Assembly (NCBI GenBank): GCA_022563255.1 | Contig: JADFNS010000007.1 | Span: 38,508-102,507 of the forward strand | Source of the DNA: Pseudomonadota bacterium | Lineage (GTDB): Bacteria > Pseudomonadota > Gammaproteobacteria > Steroidobacterales > Woeseiaceae | Length of the DNA stretch: 64,000 nt | Reading direction: 5' to 3' | In this document: positions 19,052 to 26,974 of the stretch, piece by piece | Layout of the letters: every line of letters starts with the position of its first letter | Numbering within the stretch: position 1 is the first letter of the stretch | Translations under genes and position numbers: made by a program | Notes under the pieces: model-generated | What the model was told of the DNA's origin: nothing | The model's database searches: none | Seen by the model: only the letters and a program-made list of their open reading frames with translations

Positions 19052-20410
19052 CTAACGCATCGTTACCAGTTCTTCTGCGCTCGTCGGATGAATCGCGAGC
19101 GTATCGTCAAAATCTTTCTTCGTAGCGCCCATGCGTATCGCCACGGCGAATCCCTGCAACATTTCGTCAGCCCCCTCGCCGATAATGTGGCAACCGACAA
19201 TGTGCTCGTCCACGCCCGCCGTTATGAGCTTCATAACGGAACGATGTTTCTCCTCACCCAGCGCGTAGTACATGCCAGTGAACCCGGATGTGTAGATCTT
19301 TATGTCATCGCCATATTCGGTGCGCGCCTCGTCTTCTGTCATGCCGATCGTGGCAATGGTCGGATGGCTGAAGATCACGGTCGGAATCATCTTGTAGTCG
19401 AGATGACGCCCTGCCATCGAGCCGTACAGGCGATCAGCCAGGCGGCGGCCTGCCGCGATGGCGACTGGCGTTAAGGGGGCGCGCCCCGTGATATCTCCCA
19501 GCGCGAAGATGTTTTCCACGTTCGTCCGCTGCAAGTCATCGGTATGGATAAAACCTTCACTGTTCACTTGAACGCCGGTTTTGTCCAGGTCCAGCAATGC
19601 CGTATTCGGCTCACGTCCGATGGCCCACAGGATCGAATCCACGGGCCCGAATTCACGGCCATCCTTCGCTGTAAGCACCAGCCCGTCGTCGATCTTGCGA
19701 ACCGACTCCGGGATCACGCCCGTATCAAATGCGATGCCGCTTGCGCGCATTGCGCTCATGAGTTCCGTTCTCAGCATTTCGTCGAAGCTGCGCAGTATGC
19801 CGTCTTTGCGGACGATTATTCCCGTTTCGCTCCCAAGCCCGTTGAAAATGCCTGCGAGTTCAACCGCGACGTAACCGCTGCCAGCGATTAACACGCGCGC
19901 GGGCCGCTCTTCCAGCGCAAAGAAACCGTCTGATGTGATCCCCAGTTCGGCGCCCGGGATGTCGGGAACCATCGGTCTGCCACCGGTCGCGATAACGATT
20001 CGTTCTGCCCGATATTCCTTGCCGTCGACGGCAACCGTGTTGGCGTCCACGAACCGTGCAGTACCACGAATATAGGTAACGCCACGCTTCTCGAGATTGC
20101 TGTTGTAAATGCCGTTTAAACGCACAATGTAGGCGTCACGCCTTTTTTTCAGCGCACCCCAGTCATGGCCATTGACGGCAATATCGTAGCCATAGTCAGG
20201 CGCATGACGCAGTTGATGTGCATGGTGGGCCGCATACCACATGACTTTTTTCGGCACGCAGCCAACATTGACGCAGGTGCCACCTAGCGGCCCGTACTCG
20301 ACAACGGCCGCCTTTGCTCCGTACTCGGCCGCCCGCTGTGCATGTGCGAGCCCGCCGCTGCCTCCGCCTACGACCAGCAGATCAAAAACTTCCGTCACTA
20401 CTTTCTCCAT
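19052..20410 (-). CDS. gorA: Glutathione-disulfide reductase
   Basis: This is a flavoprotein that reduces oxidised glutathione with NADPH. The 452-residue length matches E. coli Gor (450). FAD-binding GGGSGG is near residue 15, the redox-active pair Cys46/Cys51 is in GGTCVNVGC, and the NADPH-binding GSGYVAVELAG is near 175. FALGDITGRAPLTPVA follows, and the C-terminal HPTSAEELVTMR provides the catalytic His-Glu pair. It is divergent from prlC with an 80-base spacer and convergent with aroE. Confidence 0.95.
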   Translation of the reverse strand: MEKVVTEVFDLLVVGGGSGGLAHAQRAAEYGAKAAVVEYGPLGGTCVNVGCVPKKVMWYAAHHAHQLRHAPDYGYDIAVNGHDWGALKKRRDAYIVRLNGIYNSNLEKRGVTYIRGTARFVDANTVAVDGKEYRAERIVIATGGRPMVPDIPGAELGITSDGFFALEERPARVLIAGSGYVAVELAGIFNGLGSETGIIVRKDGILRSFDEMLRTELMSAMRASGIAFDTGVIPESVRKIDDGLVLTAKDGREFGPVDSILWAIGREPNTALLDLDKTGVQVNSEGFIHTDDLQRTNVENIFALGDITGRAPLTPVAIAAGRRLADRLYGSMAGRHLDYKMIPTVIFSHPTIATIGMTEDEARTEYGDDIKIYTSGFTGMYYALGEEKHRSVMKLITAGVDEHIVGCHIIGEGADEMLQGFAVAIRMGATKKDFDDTLAIHPTSAEELVTMR

Positions 20411-20490
20411 GTTCTGGCGCCTTAATCTCCAATCTGCGCCTGTGGCGCTGTGTTAATATGCGGCGGCTACAGAGGATATCAACCCGCTAC

Positions 20491-22512
20491 ATGACAAACC
20501 CCTTGCTCGACACTTCATCGCTGCCGCGTTTCGGCGATATCAAACCGGAACACGTATTGCCGGCGATCGAGCAGCTGATATCCGATCATCGCAAACAACT
20601 CCACGCATTACTGGACGAAATCGGCGAACCGGATTTCGATTCTCTCGTCGTGCCGGTCGAACTGATGGAACATGAGCTGGGGCGAGTCTGGTCACCCGTT
20701 AACCACCTGCAAAGCGTACTTGGATCGCGCGATTGGCGTGAAGCATACAAGCACGCCCTGCCTCTATTGACCGAGCACGGCACCGAAATATCACAAAATT
20801 TGCGTCTGCAGCGAGCCTATTCCTCGGTCGAGAAATCACTACCGGCCGATGCGAGCGAATCGCAGCACAGCGCAGTCAGTCACGCGTTGCGCGATTTTCG
20901 CCTGGCCGGAGTGGCCCTGGAAGAAGCAGACAAGAACCGCTTCAAGGAAATTATGCAAAAACTCGCTGCGATCCAGGCCGATTTCGAGCACAAGGTGCAG
21001 GATGCATCCGACGCCTGGTCGATGCATATTCTCGACGCCAGCGACCTGCTCGGGGTACCGCAACGGACGCTGGATCGCGCTGCGGAAGATGCCGCCAGTG
21101 AAGATCTCGAGGGCTGGTTGCTGTCTCTTAATTATCCCACTTACGACGCAATCATGAAGCACGCGCACGGGCGCCAGCTGCGGGAAAAAATGTACCGCGC
21201 ATGGACTACGCGCGGCTCCGATCTGGGCGACAACCCCGAGTGGGATAACAGCAAGAACATCGACCAAATCCTCGCGCTGCGACACGAAGCAGCCAATCTC
21301 GTCGGCTTTGACACCTATGCCGATTACTCGCTGGCAACGAAGATGGCGGGTTCGACTGACGAAGTGATCGCATTTTTGAAAGAGCTCGCCGATCGCTCAC
21401 GAAGCGCTGCAAAGCGGGAGCTATCGGACCTGGAGAACCTTGCCGGCATGCGCCTTGAGCCGTGGGACGTCGCTTTCTGGCTCGAGAAATACAAACAGGC
21501 CAAGTACTCGGTGTCCAACGAGGAGCTGCGACAATACTTCCCCGCGAACGCCGTGATCGATGGTTTGTTCTCCCTGGCGACGCGGCTTTACGGCGTCGAA
21601 CTACTCGAGCAAGACGATATCGCGGTTTGGCACGACGACGCACGTTACTTTTCACTCAAGAATGCGGACGGCGCTGTGATCGGCGGTTTTTACACGGATA
21701 TCTATGCTCGCAACGGCAAGCGCAATGGCGCCTGGATTGACGAGTGCATCAGCCGGCAGGATTTGCACGGACACACCGAATTGCCCGTCGGTTACCTTGT
21801 CTGCAATTTTCCGGCGCCTGACGACGCCGGCCTGTCCCTCCTGACCCACGACGATGTCGTAACATTGTTCCACGAGTTCGGTCACATGCTGCATCACCTG
21901 TTGACACGTATCGACCTGCCCAGTATTGCGGGTATCAATGGCGTGCCATGGGACGCTGTGGAACTGCCGAGCCAGTTCATGGAAAACTTCGCCTGGAGTT
22001 ACGAGGTCCTCGAACGATGCTCAGCGCATCCTGACACCGGTGAACCCTTGCCGCGCACATTGTTCGACAAGCTGGACAAGAGTCGCCATGCTGGCGCGGG
22101 ACTTGCGATGTTGCGTCAGCTGGAACTTGGTCTGTTCGATTTTCGACTGCACTCAGAATACCAGCCGGACCAGCCTGCGCGTCCCCTTGAGGTACTTGCT
22201 GCGGTACGTGACGAAGTCTGCCTGCTGAAACATCCTGATTACAATCGGCTGCCACACGCTTTCTCGCACATTTTTGCGGGCGGTTATGCCGCCGGATATT
22301 ACAGTTATAAATGGGCCGAAGTGCTGGCGGCAGACGCATTCGCAGCCTTCGAAGAGACCGGTATTTTTGATCCCGAAACCGCGCAGAGATTTCGCAGCGA
22401 GATTCTTGAAGTCGGCGGCAGCCGGGATATCATGCAGGCCTACATCGCATTTCGCGGCCGCAAGCCAACCATAGATGCTCTGTTACAGCGCAACGGAATT
22501 CCGACCAAGTGA
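20491..22512 (+). CDS. prlC: Oligopeptidase A (M3 zinc metallopeptidase)
   Basis: It degrades short peptides, including cleaved signal peptides, in the cytoplasm. From ATG 20491 the protein has 673 residues (E. coli PrlC 680). The zinc motif LFHEFGHMLHHLL lies near residue 460, and MTNPLLDTSSLPRFGDIKPEHVLPAI is the usual N-terminus. Later segments MENFAWSYEVL and FSHIFAGGYAAGYYSYKWAEVLAADAF are typical of M3 enzymes. The frame is open further upstream, but homology supports this start. Its stop overlaps the next gene (GTGA), indicating coupling with the exonuclease gene. Confidence 0.96.
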   Translation: MTNPLLDTSSLPRFGDIKPEHVLPAIEQLISDHRKQLHALLDEIGEPDFDSLVVPVELMEHELGRVWSPVNHLQSVLGSRDWREAYKHALPLLTEHGTEISQNLRLQRAYSSVEKSLPADASESQHSAVSHALRDFRLAGVALEEADKNRFKEIMQKLAAIQADFEHKVQDASDAWSMHILDASDLLGVPQRTLDRAAEDAASEDLEGWLLSLNYPTYDAIMKHAHGRQLREKMYRAWTTRGSDLGDNPEWDNSKNIDQILALRHEAANLVGFDTYADYSLATKMAGSTDEVIAFLKELADRSRSAAKRELSDLENLAGMRLEPWDVAFWLEKYKQAKYSVSNEELRQYFPANAVIDGLFSLATRLYGVELLEQDDIAVWHDDARYFSLKNADGAVIGGFYTDIYARNGKRNGAWIDECISRQDLHGHTELPVGYLVCNFPAPDDAGLSLLTHDDVVTLFHEFGHMLHHLLTRIDLPSIAGINGVPWDAVELPSQFMENFAWSYEVLERCSAHPDTGEPLPRTLFDKLDKSRHAGAGLAMLRQLELGLFDFRLHSEYQPDQPARPLEVLAAVRDEVCLLKHPDYNRLPHAFSHIFAGGYAAGYYSYKWAEVLAADAFAAFEETGIFDPETAQRFRSEILEVGGSRDIMQAYIAFRGRKPTIDALLQRNGIPTK

Positions 22513-23276
22513 AGATAGCCACATGGAACGTCAATTCGATGAACGTGCGCCAGCCGCATGTCATCGAGTGGCTGCAGGCGCATGAACCCGATGTGCTGGT
22601 GTTGCAGGAGATCAAACAGCTTACGGAGAAGTTTCCGGTCGAAGAATTGCAGGCACTCGGCTACCACTCATTTGCCAGTGGCCAGAAAACCTATAACGGC
22701 GTTGCTGTCATCAGTAAATCACCGGCGACTGATCCGATTACCGACTTCCCGGATCTCGAGGATCCGCAACGACGCCTATTGGCGGTCACGGTCGGCGACG
22801 TCCGGGTAATCAATCTATACATTCCCAACGGTTCCGAGGTTGGTTCGGAAAAATACGCGTACAAGCTTGACTGGCTGGCGGTACTGCACCGCTTTCTGGC
22901 AACCGAAATTCAACAACAGGAAAAACTCGTGGTCCTCGGAGATTTCAATATCGCGCCAGCCGACGAGGATGTACACGACCCTGAGAAATGGGGGGAGGCC
23001 ATTCTTTGCAGTCCGGCCGAACGCAAGGCGCTCGCCGGGTTGGTCGATCTGGGCCTGACGGACGTCTTTCGGAAGTTCAAGCATCCCGAAAAAACGTTCA
23101 GCTGGTGGGACTATCGAGCTGCCGGCTTCCGCCGTAACGCGGGCTTGCGCATCGATCTTGTTCTCACTAACGAAGCGATGACCAACTGTTGCACGGCTTG
23201 CTATGTGGACAAGGAACCCCGGATGTGGGAACGGCCCTCGGATCACGCGCCGGTTGTCGCTGAATTCGGTTTTTGA
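22509..23276 (+). CDS. xth: Exodeoxyribonuclease III family AP endonuclease
   Basis: This is a base-excision repair nuclease of the EEP fold. The 255-residue protein shows IATWNVNSM (Asn metal ligand), VLVLQEIKQ (catalytic Glu), LYIPNGSEVGSEKY, VVLGDFNIAPAD (Asp/Asn), KTFSWWDYRAAGFRRNAGLRIDLVL and the terminal SDHAPVVAEF (Asp-His pair). The GTG start overlaps the prlC stop by four bases. It is of the ExoA/XthA type; the sequence does not distinguish the main substrate from E. coli exonuclease III. Confidence 0.94.
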   Translation: MKIATWNVNSMNVRQPHVIEWLQAHEPDVLVLQEIKQLTEKFPVEELQALGYHSFASGQKTYNGVAVISKSPATDPITDFPDLEDPQRRLLAVTVGDVRVINLYIPNGSEVGSEKYAYKLDWLAVLHRFLATEIQQQEKLVVLGDFNIAPADEDVHDPEKWGEAILCSPAERKALAGLVDLGLTDVFRKFKHPEKTFSWWDYRAAGFRRNAGLRIDLVLTNEAMTNCCTACYVDKEPRMWERPSDHAPVVAEFGF

Positions 23277-23353
23277 TGTGACATATTCCCGGGATTCCCG
23301 CTGTGAGCCATGAACCCGCCATGTATCATGACAAACAAAAAAAATGGGAAACA

Positions 23354-24391
23354 ATGTCTCAGGATCGGCGTAACGATTACGACGTAACGAACACCGTGCA
23401 GGTCAGTAACCCTGTCGCGGTTCGCGACGCTGTGCAAAACCTTTTTGCCAAGACATTTCCGAGTATGTCGTACGACAAATTGTGGCTCGCATTTTACGAT
23501 TTCGAACGATTGTTCGAGGGTCGGTATCCCGGTTACATGGGCTGCGATACGACTTACCATGACATGCAGCACACCCTCGATATGACGTTGGCGCTCGCAC
23601 GGCTCGTTGTCGGCTACGAGCGCAGCGCCGAGCCGCCTGACCGCCTTGGCGCAAACCGCGCACAAATGGCGGTTCTGACGTCGCTTTTTCACGACTCAGG
23701 ATATATTCGCCACGAAGTGCGCGACAAGGGTTTCTCGAACGGCGCGGAATTCACGCTCTACCACGTCTCGCGCAGCGCCGACTTCCTGCGCCGGTATCTG
23801 CCGGAACTTGGGCTGGCCAAAGACGCCGCCGTCAGCAGTGTGATCGTACATTTCACAGGCTACGAACTCGATCTCGACGAAATCGAACTCGACGATCCAC
23901 GCGACATTATTTGCGGTCACCTGATAGGCACCGCAGACCTTATTGCACAGATGGCCGATCGCTGCTATCTGGAGAAGTGTCGCGATCGTCTTTACAAGGA
24001 GTTCGTTGTCGGCGGCGTGGCGGTTGAGAACGCGACACCCGGCGAATACATGGTGCGATACAAGTCCGGCGAGGATCTCTTGAGAAAGACCCCGTCTTTT
24101 TATCAGCAAGTCACGCGCGAACGCCTGAACTCCAAGTTCAATCGCGTTTACCGTTACGCCGAAGTTTTATACGGCGGGCAGAATCCGTACATCAATGCGA
24201 TACGCAGCAACATTGCGCATCTCGTTCGCGTGCTGGAATCCGATGACTGGTCGCTCTTGCGACGTGAACCCGCCTATTTTCTCGGCATTGCAAATGCCGT
24301 GCAGAACCTGGAAAAACTCGTCGCCACACAACTCGCCTCATTGACTGGCACCAGGACCAAGGTCGAAAATCCGTTACTCATGCCGGTCTGA
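23354..24391 (+). CDS. HD-domain phosphohydrolase-like protein
   Basis: This 345-residue protein has a metal-dependent HD-type core. Candidate ligands are His69 and His73 (YHDMQH), His113-Asp114 (LFHDSGY), His137 (YHVSRS), His166 and Asp195 (GTADLIAQMADRCYLEK). The spacing, with a YHxxxH motif, an internal HD and a late helix Asp, resembles class I cyclic nucleotide phosphodiesterases and other HD hydrolases, so phosphoester hydrolysis is likely. The substrate is unknown. I chose ATG 23354, which has GGGA upstream; in-frame starts at 23303 (GTG) and 23321 (ATG) exist. No partner domain is visible. Confidence 0.75.
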   Translation: MSQDRRNDYDVTNTVQVSNPVAVRDAVQNLFAKTFPSMSYDKLWLAFYDFERLFEGRYPGYMGCDTTYHDMQHTLDMTLALARLVVGYERSAEPPDRLGANRAQMAVLTSLFHDSGYIRHEVRDKGFSNGAEFTLYHVSRSADFLRRYLPELGLAKDAAVSSVIVHFTGYELDLDEIELDDPRDIICGHLIGTADLIAQMADRCYLEKCRDRLYKEFVVGGVAVENATPGEYMVRYKSGEDLLRKTPSFYQQVTRERLNSKFNRVYRYAEVLYGGQNPYINAIRSNIAHLVRVLESDDWSLLRREPAYFLGIANAVQNLEKLVATQLASLTGTRTKVENPLLMPV

Positions 24392-24393
24392 AG

Positions 24394-24927
24394 TCACCGT
24401 TCACGCCATAGTCTAAGTGCATAGTACTGCGACCTGGTCAGACGACGGCTCGCCAGAAACGCCGCAAACGCCGCTCCGTATATCGCATAAAACGCGTCCG
24501 CTGCTGTCAGCACCTCATCGAAATACACCGGCCAGGTCATGCTTGTGACCGCTTGCAGAATCTGTACCGTGCCTGTGCCAAAAGACTCCGCAGTATAAGA
24601 GGCTGACACCACGACATTCGCCAGCAACGACCCGACGAGAGTGAACACCGCCGCGATGAGCGGAAATCGCCAGTCGACGCCCTTACCGGCTTGCCTGACG
24701 GCAACGCCAATCAGAAACCCGAGCAGAACCGTCAACCACGGAAACACCCGATCCAAAAGCAACGACAATGCAGCCCAAAAAACGCTGAACACGATAATCG
24801 TAATCAAGCCGGCGACCATCGCGCTGCGCACTGATTGAAATTCGACCAATCGCTCGCCGTCCGCAGCCGTCGAATCCAGGGGCGCACCGGATCCGTGTTT
24901 TTTTCTGAGGCGAAACGGGCTACTCAT
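24394..24927 (-). CDS. Hypothetical multi-pass membrane protein
   Basis: This is a 177-residue protein that I do not recognise. After a basic, hydrophilic N-terminus (about 1-35) there are four hydrophobic segments: MVAGLITIIVFSVFWAALSLL, WLTVLLGFLIGVAV, FPLIAAVFTLVGSLLANVVV and a final one around DAFYAIYGAAFAAFLAS. The tail is basic. It overlaps the preceding zinc-ribbon membrane gene by eight bases, so the two are probably made together. It has no catalytic motif. Confidence 0.65.
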   Translation of the reverse strand: MSSPFRLRKKHGSGAPLDSTAADGERLVEFQSVRSAMVAGLITIIVFSVFWAALSLLLDRVFPWLTVLLGFLIGVAVRQAGKGVDWRFPLIAAVFTLVGSLLANVVVSASYTAESFGTGTVQILQAVTSMTWPVYFDEVLTAADAFYAIYGAAFAAFLASRRLTRSQYYALRLWRER

Positions 24928-25249
24928 CTTGCGAAAACCAGGTTAACCGGCCGCAGTTTTCACACGAAAGAACCGTCGCGCTGGAGTCCAGCCAGTCGAT
25001 TCTAAGTAGCGATAAAAGCCAGGTGTTCAGAAGTATGGTCTGAGCCTTGAAGCTCGTGCTACCACAATGTGAACAAACGACTCTCTTTCCGGCAACTTCG
25101 AAGCTTCCGTCAGCCGACTCGGTGATCGGCGGGCTGTGTATCGGCGTCCGTGATACCGCCCTGAAAACAACGATTCCGAGTGCCAGAAAAACAAGAATAA
25201 GCGCCATTCCGAACAGCGTTGCGAGAAAAACAGAAGAGCTTAATTCCAT
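24920..25249 (-). CDS. Membrane-anchored zinc-ribbon protein
   Basis: This 109-residue protein has one N-terminal transmembrane helix (about 5-30). A soluble part follows with two paired cysteines, CSHC and CENC, about 35 residues apart, which is a zinc-ribbon layout. The stretch between them is hydrophobic (TILLNTWLLSLLRIDWL). Its function is unknown. Its end overlaps the start of the downstream membrane protein, which suggests a two-protein unit. It lies ahead of the VOC, TfoX and cassette region, on the same strand. Confidence 0.65.
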   Translation of the reverse strand: MELSSSVFLATLFGMALILVFLALGIVVFRAVSRTPIHSPPITESADGSFEVAGKRVVCSHCGSTSFKAQTILLNTWLLSLLRIDWLDSSATVLSCENCGRLTWFSQDE

Positions 25250-25260
25250 CTAACTGATCA

Positions 25261-25659
25261 TCAGGATTTCAGCCGGTGGCACACGGCTTCTACGTTATTG
25301 CCGTCCGGGTCGGTCAGGAAAGCGCCGAAGTAGTTTTCATGATAGTTCGGCCGAAGGCCCGGCGCACCAAAATCTTCGCCACCAGCCGTTAATCCAGCCA
25401 GGTGAAATTCCGCGACTGCTTCACGGGATTCGGCAGCGAAGGCTATGTGCCTTGGGCTCGACGATTCGCGAACTTCGACAACCCAGAATACCGATCGGCC
25501 AGCTGGCCCAAAGACACAAGCACGACGACCGGGAAAATCAGGATCCGCATCGAAGGTCATTTCCGTCTGCAGTGAATAGCCTAACTCGGCCAGAGTGGCC
25601 ACATAGAAATTCTTTGTCGCCGCAAAATCGATTGCGTACGTACTCAGATGATCGATCAT
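25261..25659 (-). CDS. VOC family (glyoxalase-like) protein
   Basis: This 132-residue protein has the layout of small glyoxalase/bleomycin-resistance relatives. MIDHLSTYAIDFAATKNFYVATLAELGY begins the first module; the second ends in GAFLTDPDGNNVEAVCH, which holds a metal-type glutamate. The HIAFAAESREAVAEFHLAGLTAGG segment is typical of this group. The substrate is not identifiable. It is three bases downstream of the TfoX-domain gene on the minus strand. Small VOC proteins are frequent passengers of integron cassettes, and recognisable attC sites begin 0.7 kb away. Confidence 0.8.
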   Translation of the reverse strand: MIDHLSTYAIDFAATKNFYVATLAELGYSLQTEMTFDADPDFPGRRACVFGPAGRSVFWVVEVRESSSPRHIAFAAESREAVAEFHLAGLTAGGEDFGAPGLRPNYHENYFGAFLTDPDGNNVEAVCHRLKS

Positions 25660-25662
25660 CGC

Positions 25663-26010
25663 TTAGTTCCTCCGCTGATCCTCAAGTCCGGCGATCGAAA
25701 GCGCCTCCGAGAAGTATCGTCGCAGATCGCCCTTGCTCATCTCAGCGAAATCCCGGAAGAGCACATATCCTTTTTTCACTGGCGAATTTTCGAAGTACGT
25801 TAATTCAGTGCCCTTGCCCTTTTCGATCACTTCCACGCACCGCTTCCCGGTCAGCTTGAAGGCAAGGCCTTTGGGTGTGAGGGACGCAAATATGTGCCCA
25901 CATGCATACGCCGCCGCGCCACTGAAGAAATGCTTGCATACAATGTCAGTTTCATTCAGATCAGCGTCGTCCAGAAGCTGTCGAAGCTGTGCAAAATACG
26001 GATGGGCCAT
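25663..26010 (-). CDS. TfoX N-terminal domain protein
   Basis: This 115-residue protein consists only of a TfoX/Sxy N-terminal-like domain, with the MFGGxG-type region degenerate (VCKHFFSGAAAYACGHIFASLT) followed by GLAFKLTGKRC and PVKKGYVLF. Full Sxy/TfoX proteins (about 200 residues) regulate competence through CRP. The C-terminal domain is absent here, so a regulatory role in transformation should not be assumed. It starts with ATG 26010. Stand-alone domains of this kind are common accessory genes. The DUF4404 gene ends 42 bases upstream. Confidence 0.75.
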   Translation of the reverse strand: MAHPYFAQLRQLLDDADLNETDIVCKHFFSGAAAYACGHIFASLTPKGLAFKLTGKRCVEVIEKGKGTELTYFENSPVKKGYVLFRDFAEMSKGDLRRYFSEALSIAGLEDQRRN

Positions 26011-26052
26011 GGATTAAATCGATCCTTGCGCAATGCTGCAAAGGTGCTCGGC

Positions 26053-26316
26053 TCATATACCCATTCGGGCAAGCGACTCTATGACCTCACTCAAGATGCG
26101 CACCGCTATTGGATGCTCGGTTTCGAAGTTTGCCTCCAGCGCCCTGGCCCGATTCAACACCGAAGCGGCCTCCACTTCGGTCGTATTTGAGTCCAGTAAG
26201 TTGTGGATATCGGATTCCAGCTCCCGCACTAACGCTCGTGTCTCGGCATCCAGCTGCGCTGCCCTTACCGCTTCCCTAAGCTTCGCCAGTAATTTTCGAA
26301 TTTCAGGATTGCTCAT
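26053..26316 (-). CDS. DUF4404 family small protein
   Basis: This 87-residue helical, acidic protein begins SNPEIRKLLAKLREAVRAAQLDAETRALVRELESDI and then has a second amphipathic helix. It matches my recollection of the DUF4404 family; the function is unknown. I chose ATG 26316 (GAAAGAA upstream), although the frame is open to 26406. The discarded extension would run into the first attC-like site, which supports the shorter form. It is the gene just beyond the R' end of that site, where a next cassette would begin. Confidence 0.65.
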   Translation of the reverse strand: MSNPEIRKLLAKLREAVRAAQLDAETRALVRELESDIHNLLDSNTTEVEAASVLNRARALEANFETEHPIAVRILSEVIESLARMGI

Positions 26317-26349
26317 CGTTCTTTCGTCACTGCCAGGTCCATAGTGGCT

Positions 26350-26452
26350 ACCTGACGCCCAAGTCGACTTGAAACCCAGCGTACGGCGGCCTTCTTGCGA
26401 ATGCAAGAATGATGGCGGAGACCGGGGTTACGAATGCAGCACGTTGTTAGGC
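26350..26452 (-). repeat. attC-like recombination site 1
   Basis: Read on the minus strand, the site opens with R'' GCCTAAC, followed by an L''-like ACGTGCTGCATTCG. A perfect central hairpin comes next, with seven-base arms TTCTTGC and GCAAGAA around a four-base loop. A L'-like segment CAAGTCGACTTGGGC leads to R' GTCAGGT, one base off the GTTRRRY consensus. The length of 103 bases is within the attC range. R'' overlaps the TAA stop of the DUF2784 gene, as is common in integron cassettes. Confidence 0.72.
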
Positions 26453-26872
26453 GGCCCCATGTGTTGAGCGCTCAGTAAAGCGCCGCGGACGAACCCAAAA
26501 CCAGCTGGCAGCGACAATGGCAGCGAACACGGTGTAGCAGACCGTGAACACCCAAGCCGGAGCTTGATAATACAAAAGTGTTTCAAGCCAGTGTGAGATG
26601 AAGGAGCCCGAGTACGCGCCTTCGCCGGCGCGTTCCCGCAGAGCCATTTCCCAAGTAGTAAAAGGACAAATAACGCCGACCCAGGATTGAATTACGATGA
26701 CACCAATTGCCGCGAGGTGCGTGATTCTAAACCATGGATTTCGCACCCAGGCCCAATTATAGATTTTCCCGATAAAAATCAGCGCTAAGCCGAAAACCAC
26801 AAATACAACGAACAACACGTGGCCGAAAAGAATCGCGTCGGCGGCCAGAAAAAACAGGTAGTCGGGCTCCAT
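26447..26872 (-). CDS. DUF2784 family membrane protein in an attC-bounded cassette
   Basis: This 141-residue protein has about four membrane helices, starting FFLAADAILFGHVLFVVFVV. Conserved motifs NPWFRITHLAAIGVIVIQSWVGVICPFTTWE and FISHWLETLLYY are typical of DUF2784; the function is unknown. The gene is bounded by attC-like sites on both sides. Its ATG at 26872 lies a few bases after R' of the upstream site, and the R' sequence TTAGGTGG is positioned as its ribosome-binding site. A GTG at 26881 lies inside R' itself. The TAA stop lies inside R'' of the downstream site. This is a minimal mobile cassette layout. Confidence 0.82.
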   Translation of the reverse strand: MEPDYLFFLAADAILFGHVLFVVFVVFGLALIFIGKIYNWAWVRNPWFRITHLAAIGVIVIQSWVGVICPFTTWEMALRERAGEGAYSGSFISHWLETLLYYQAPAWVFTVCYTVFAAIVAASWFWVRPRRFTERSTHGAA

Positions 26873-26879
26873 GTTCGCC

Positions 26880-26974
26880 ACCTAACGTCTAAGCTAACTT
26901 GCGCCAAGTATCTGGCGCGGGCCCTGCCAATGCAAGGATGAACAACAAGCGGCAAGTGCAGCACTTTGTTAGTA
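26880..26974 (-). repeat. attC-like recombination site 2
   Basis: On the minus strand a degenerate R'' (TACTAAC) is followed by AAAGTGCTGCACTTGCC, a central imperfect hairpin (CCTTGC / GCAGGG) and the L'-like CAAGTTAGCTTAGAC. It ends in a consensus R', GTTAGGT. ACTTG and GCT in the left arm pair with AGC and CAAGT on the right with one bulged base, the expected pattern of extrahelical bases. The length is 95 bases. The TAA stop of the lipoprotein gene lies inside R''. Confidence 0.75.

Noticed and set aside
25663..26010. The TfoX-domain gene as evidence, with dprA, for a competence locus
   Set aside because: Only the N-terminal domain is present, the genes are 20 kb apart, and no uptake or pilus genes are in the window. 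dprA is near-universal.
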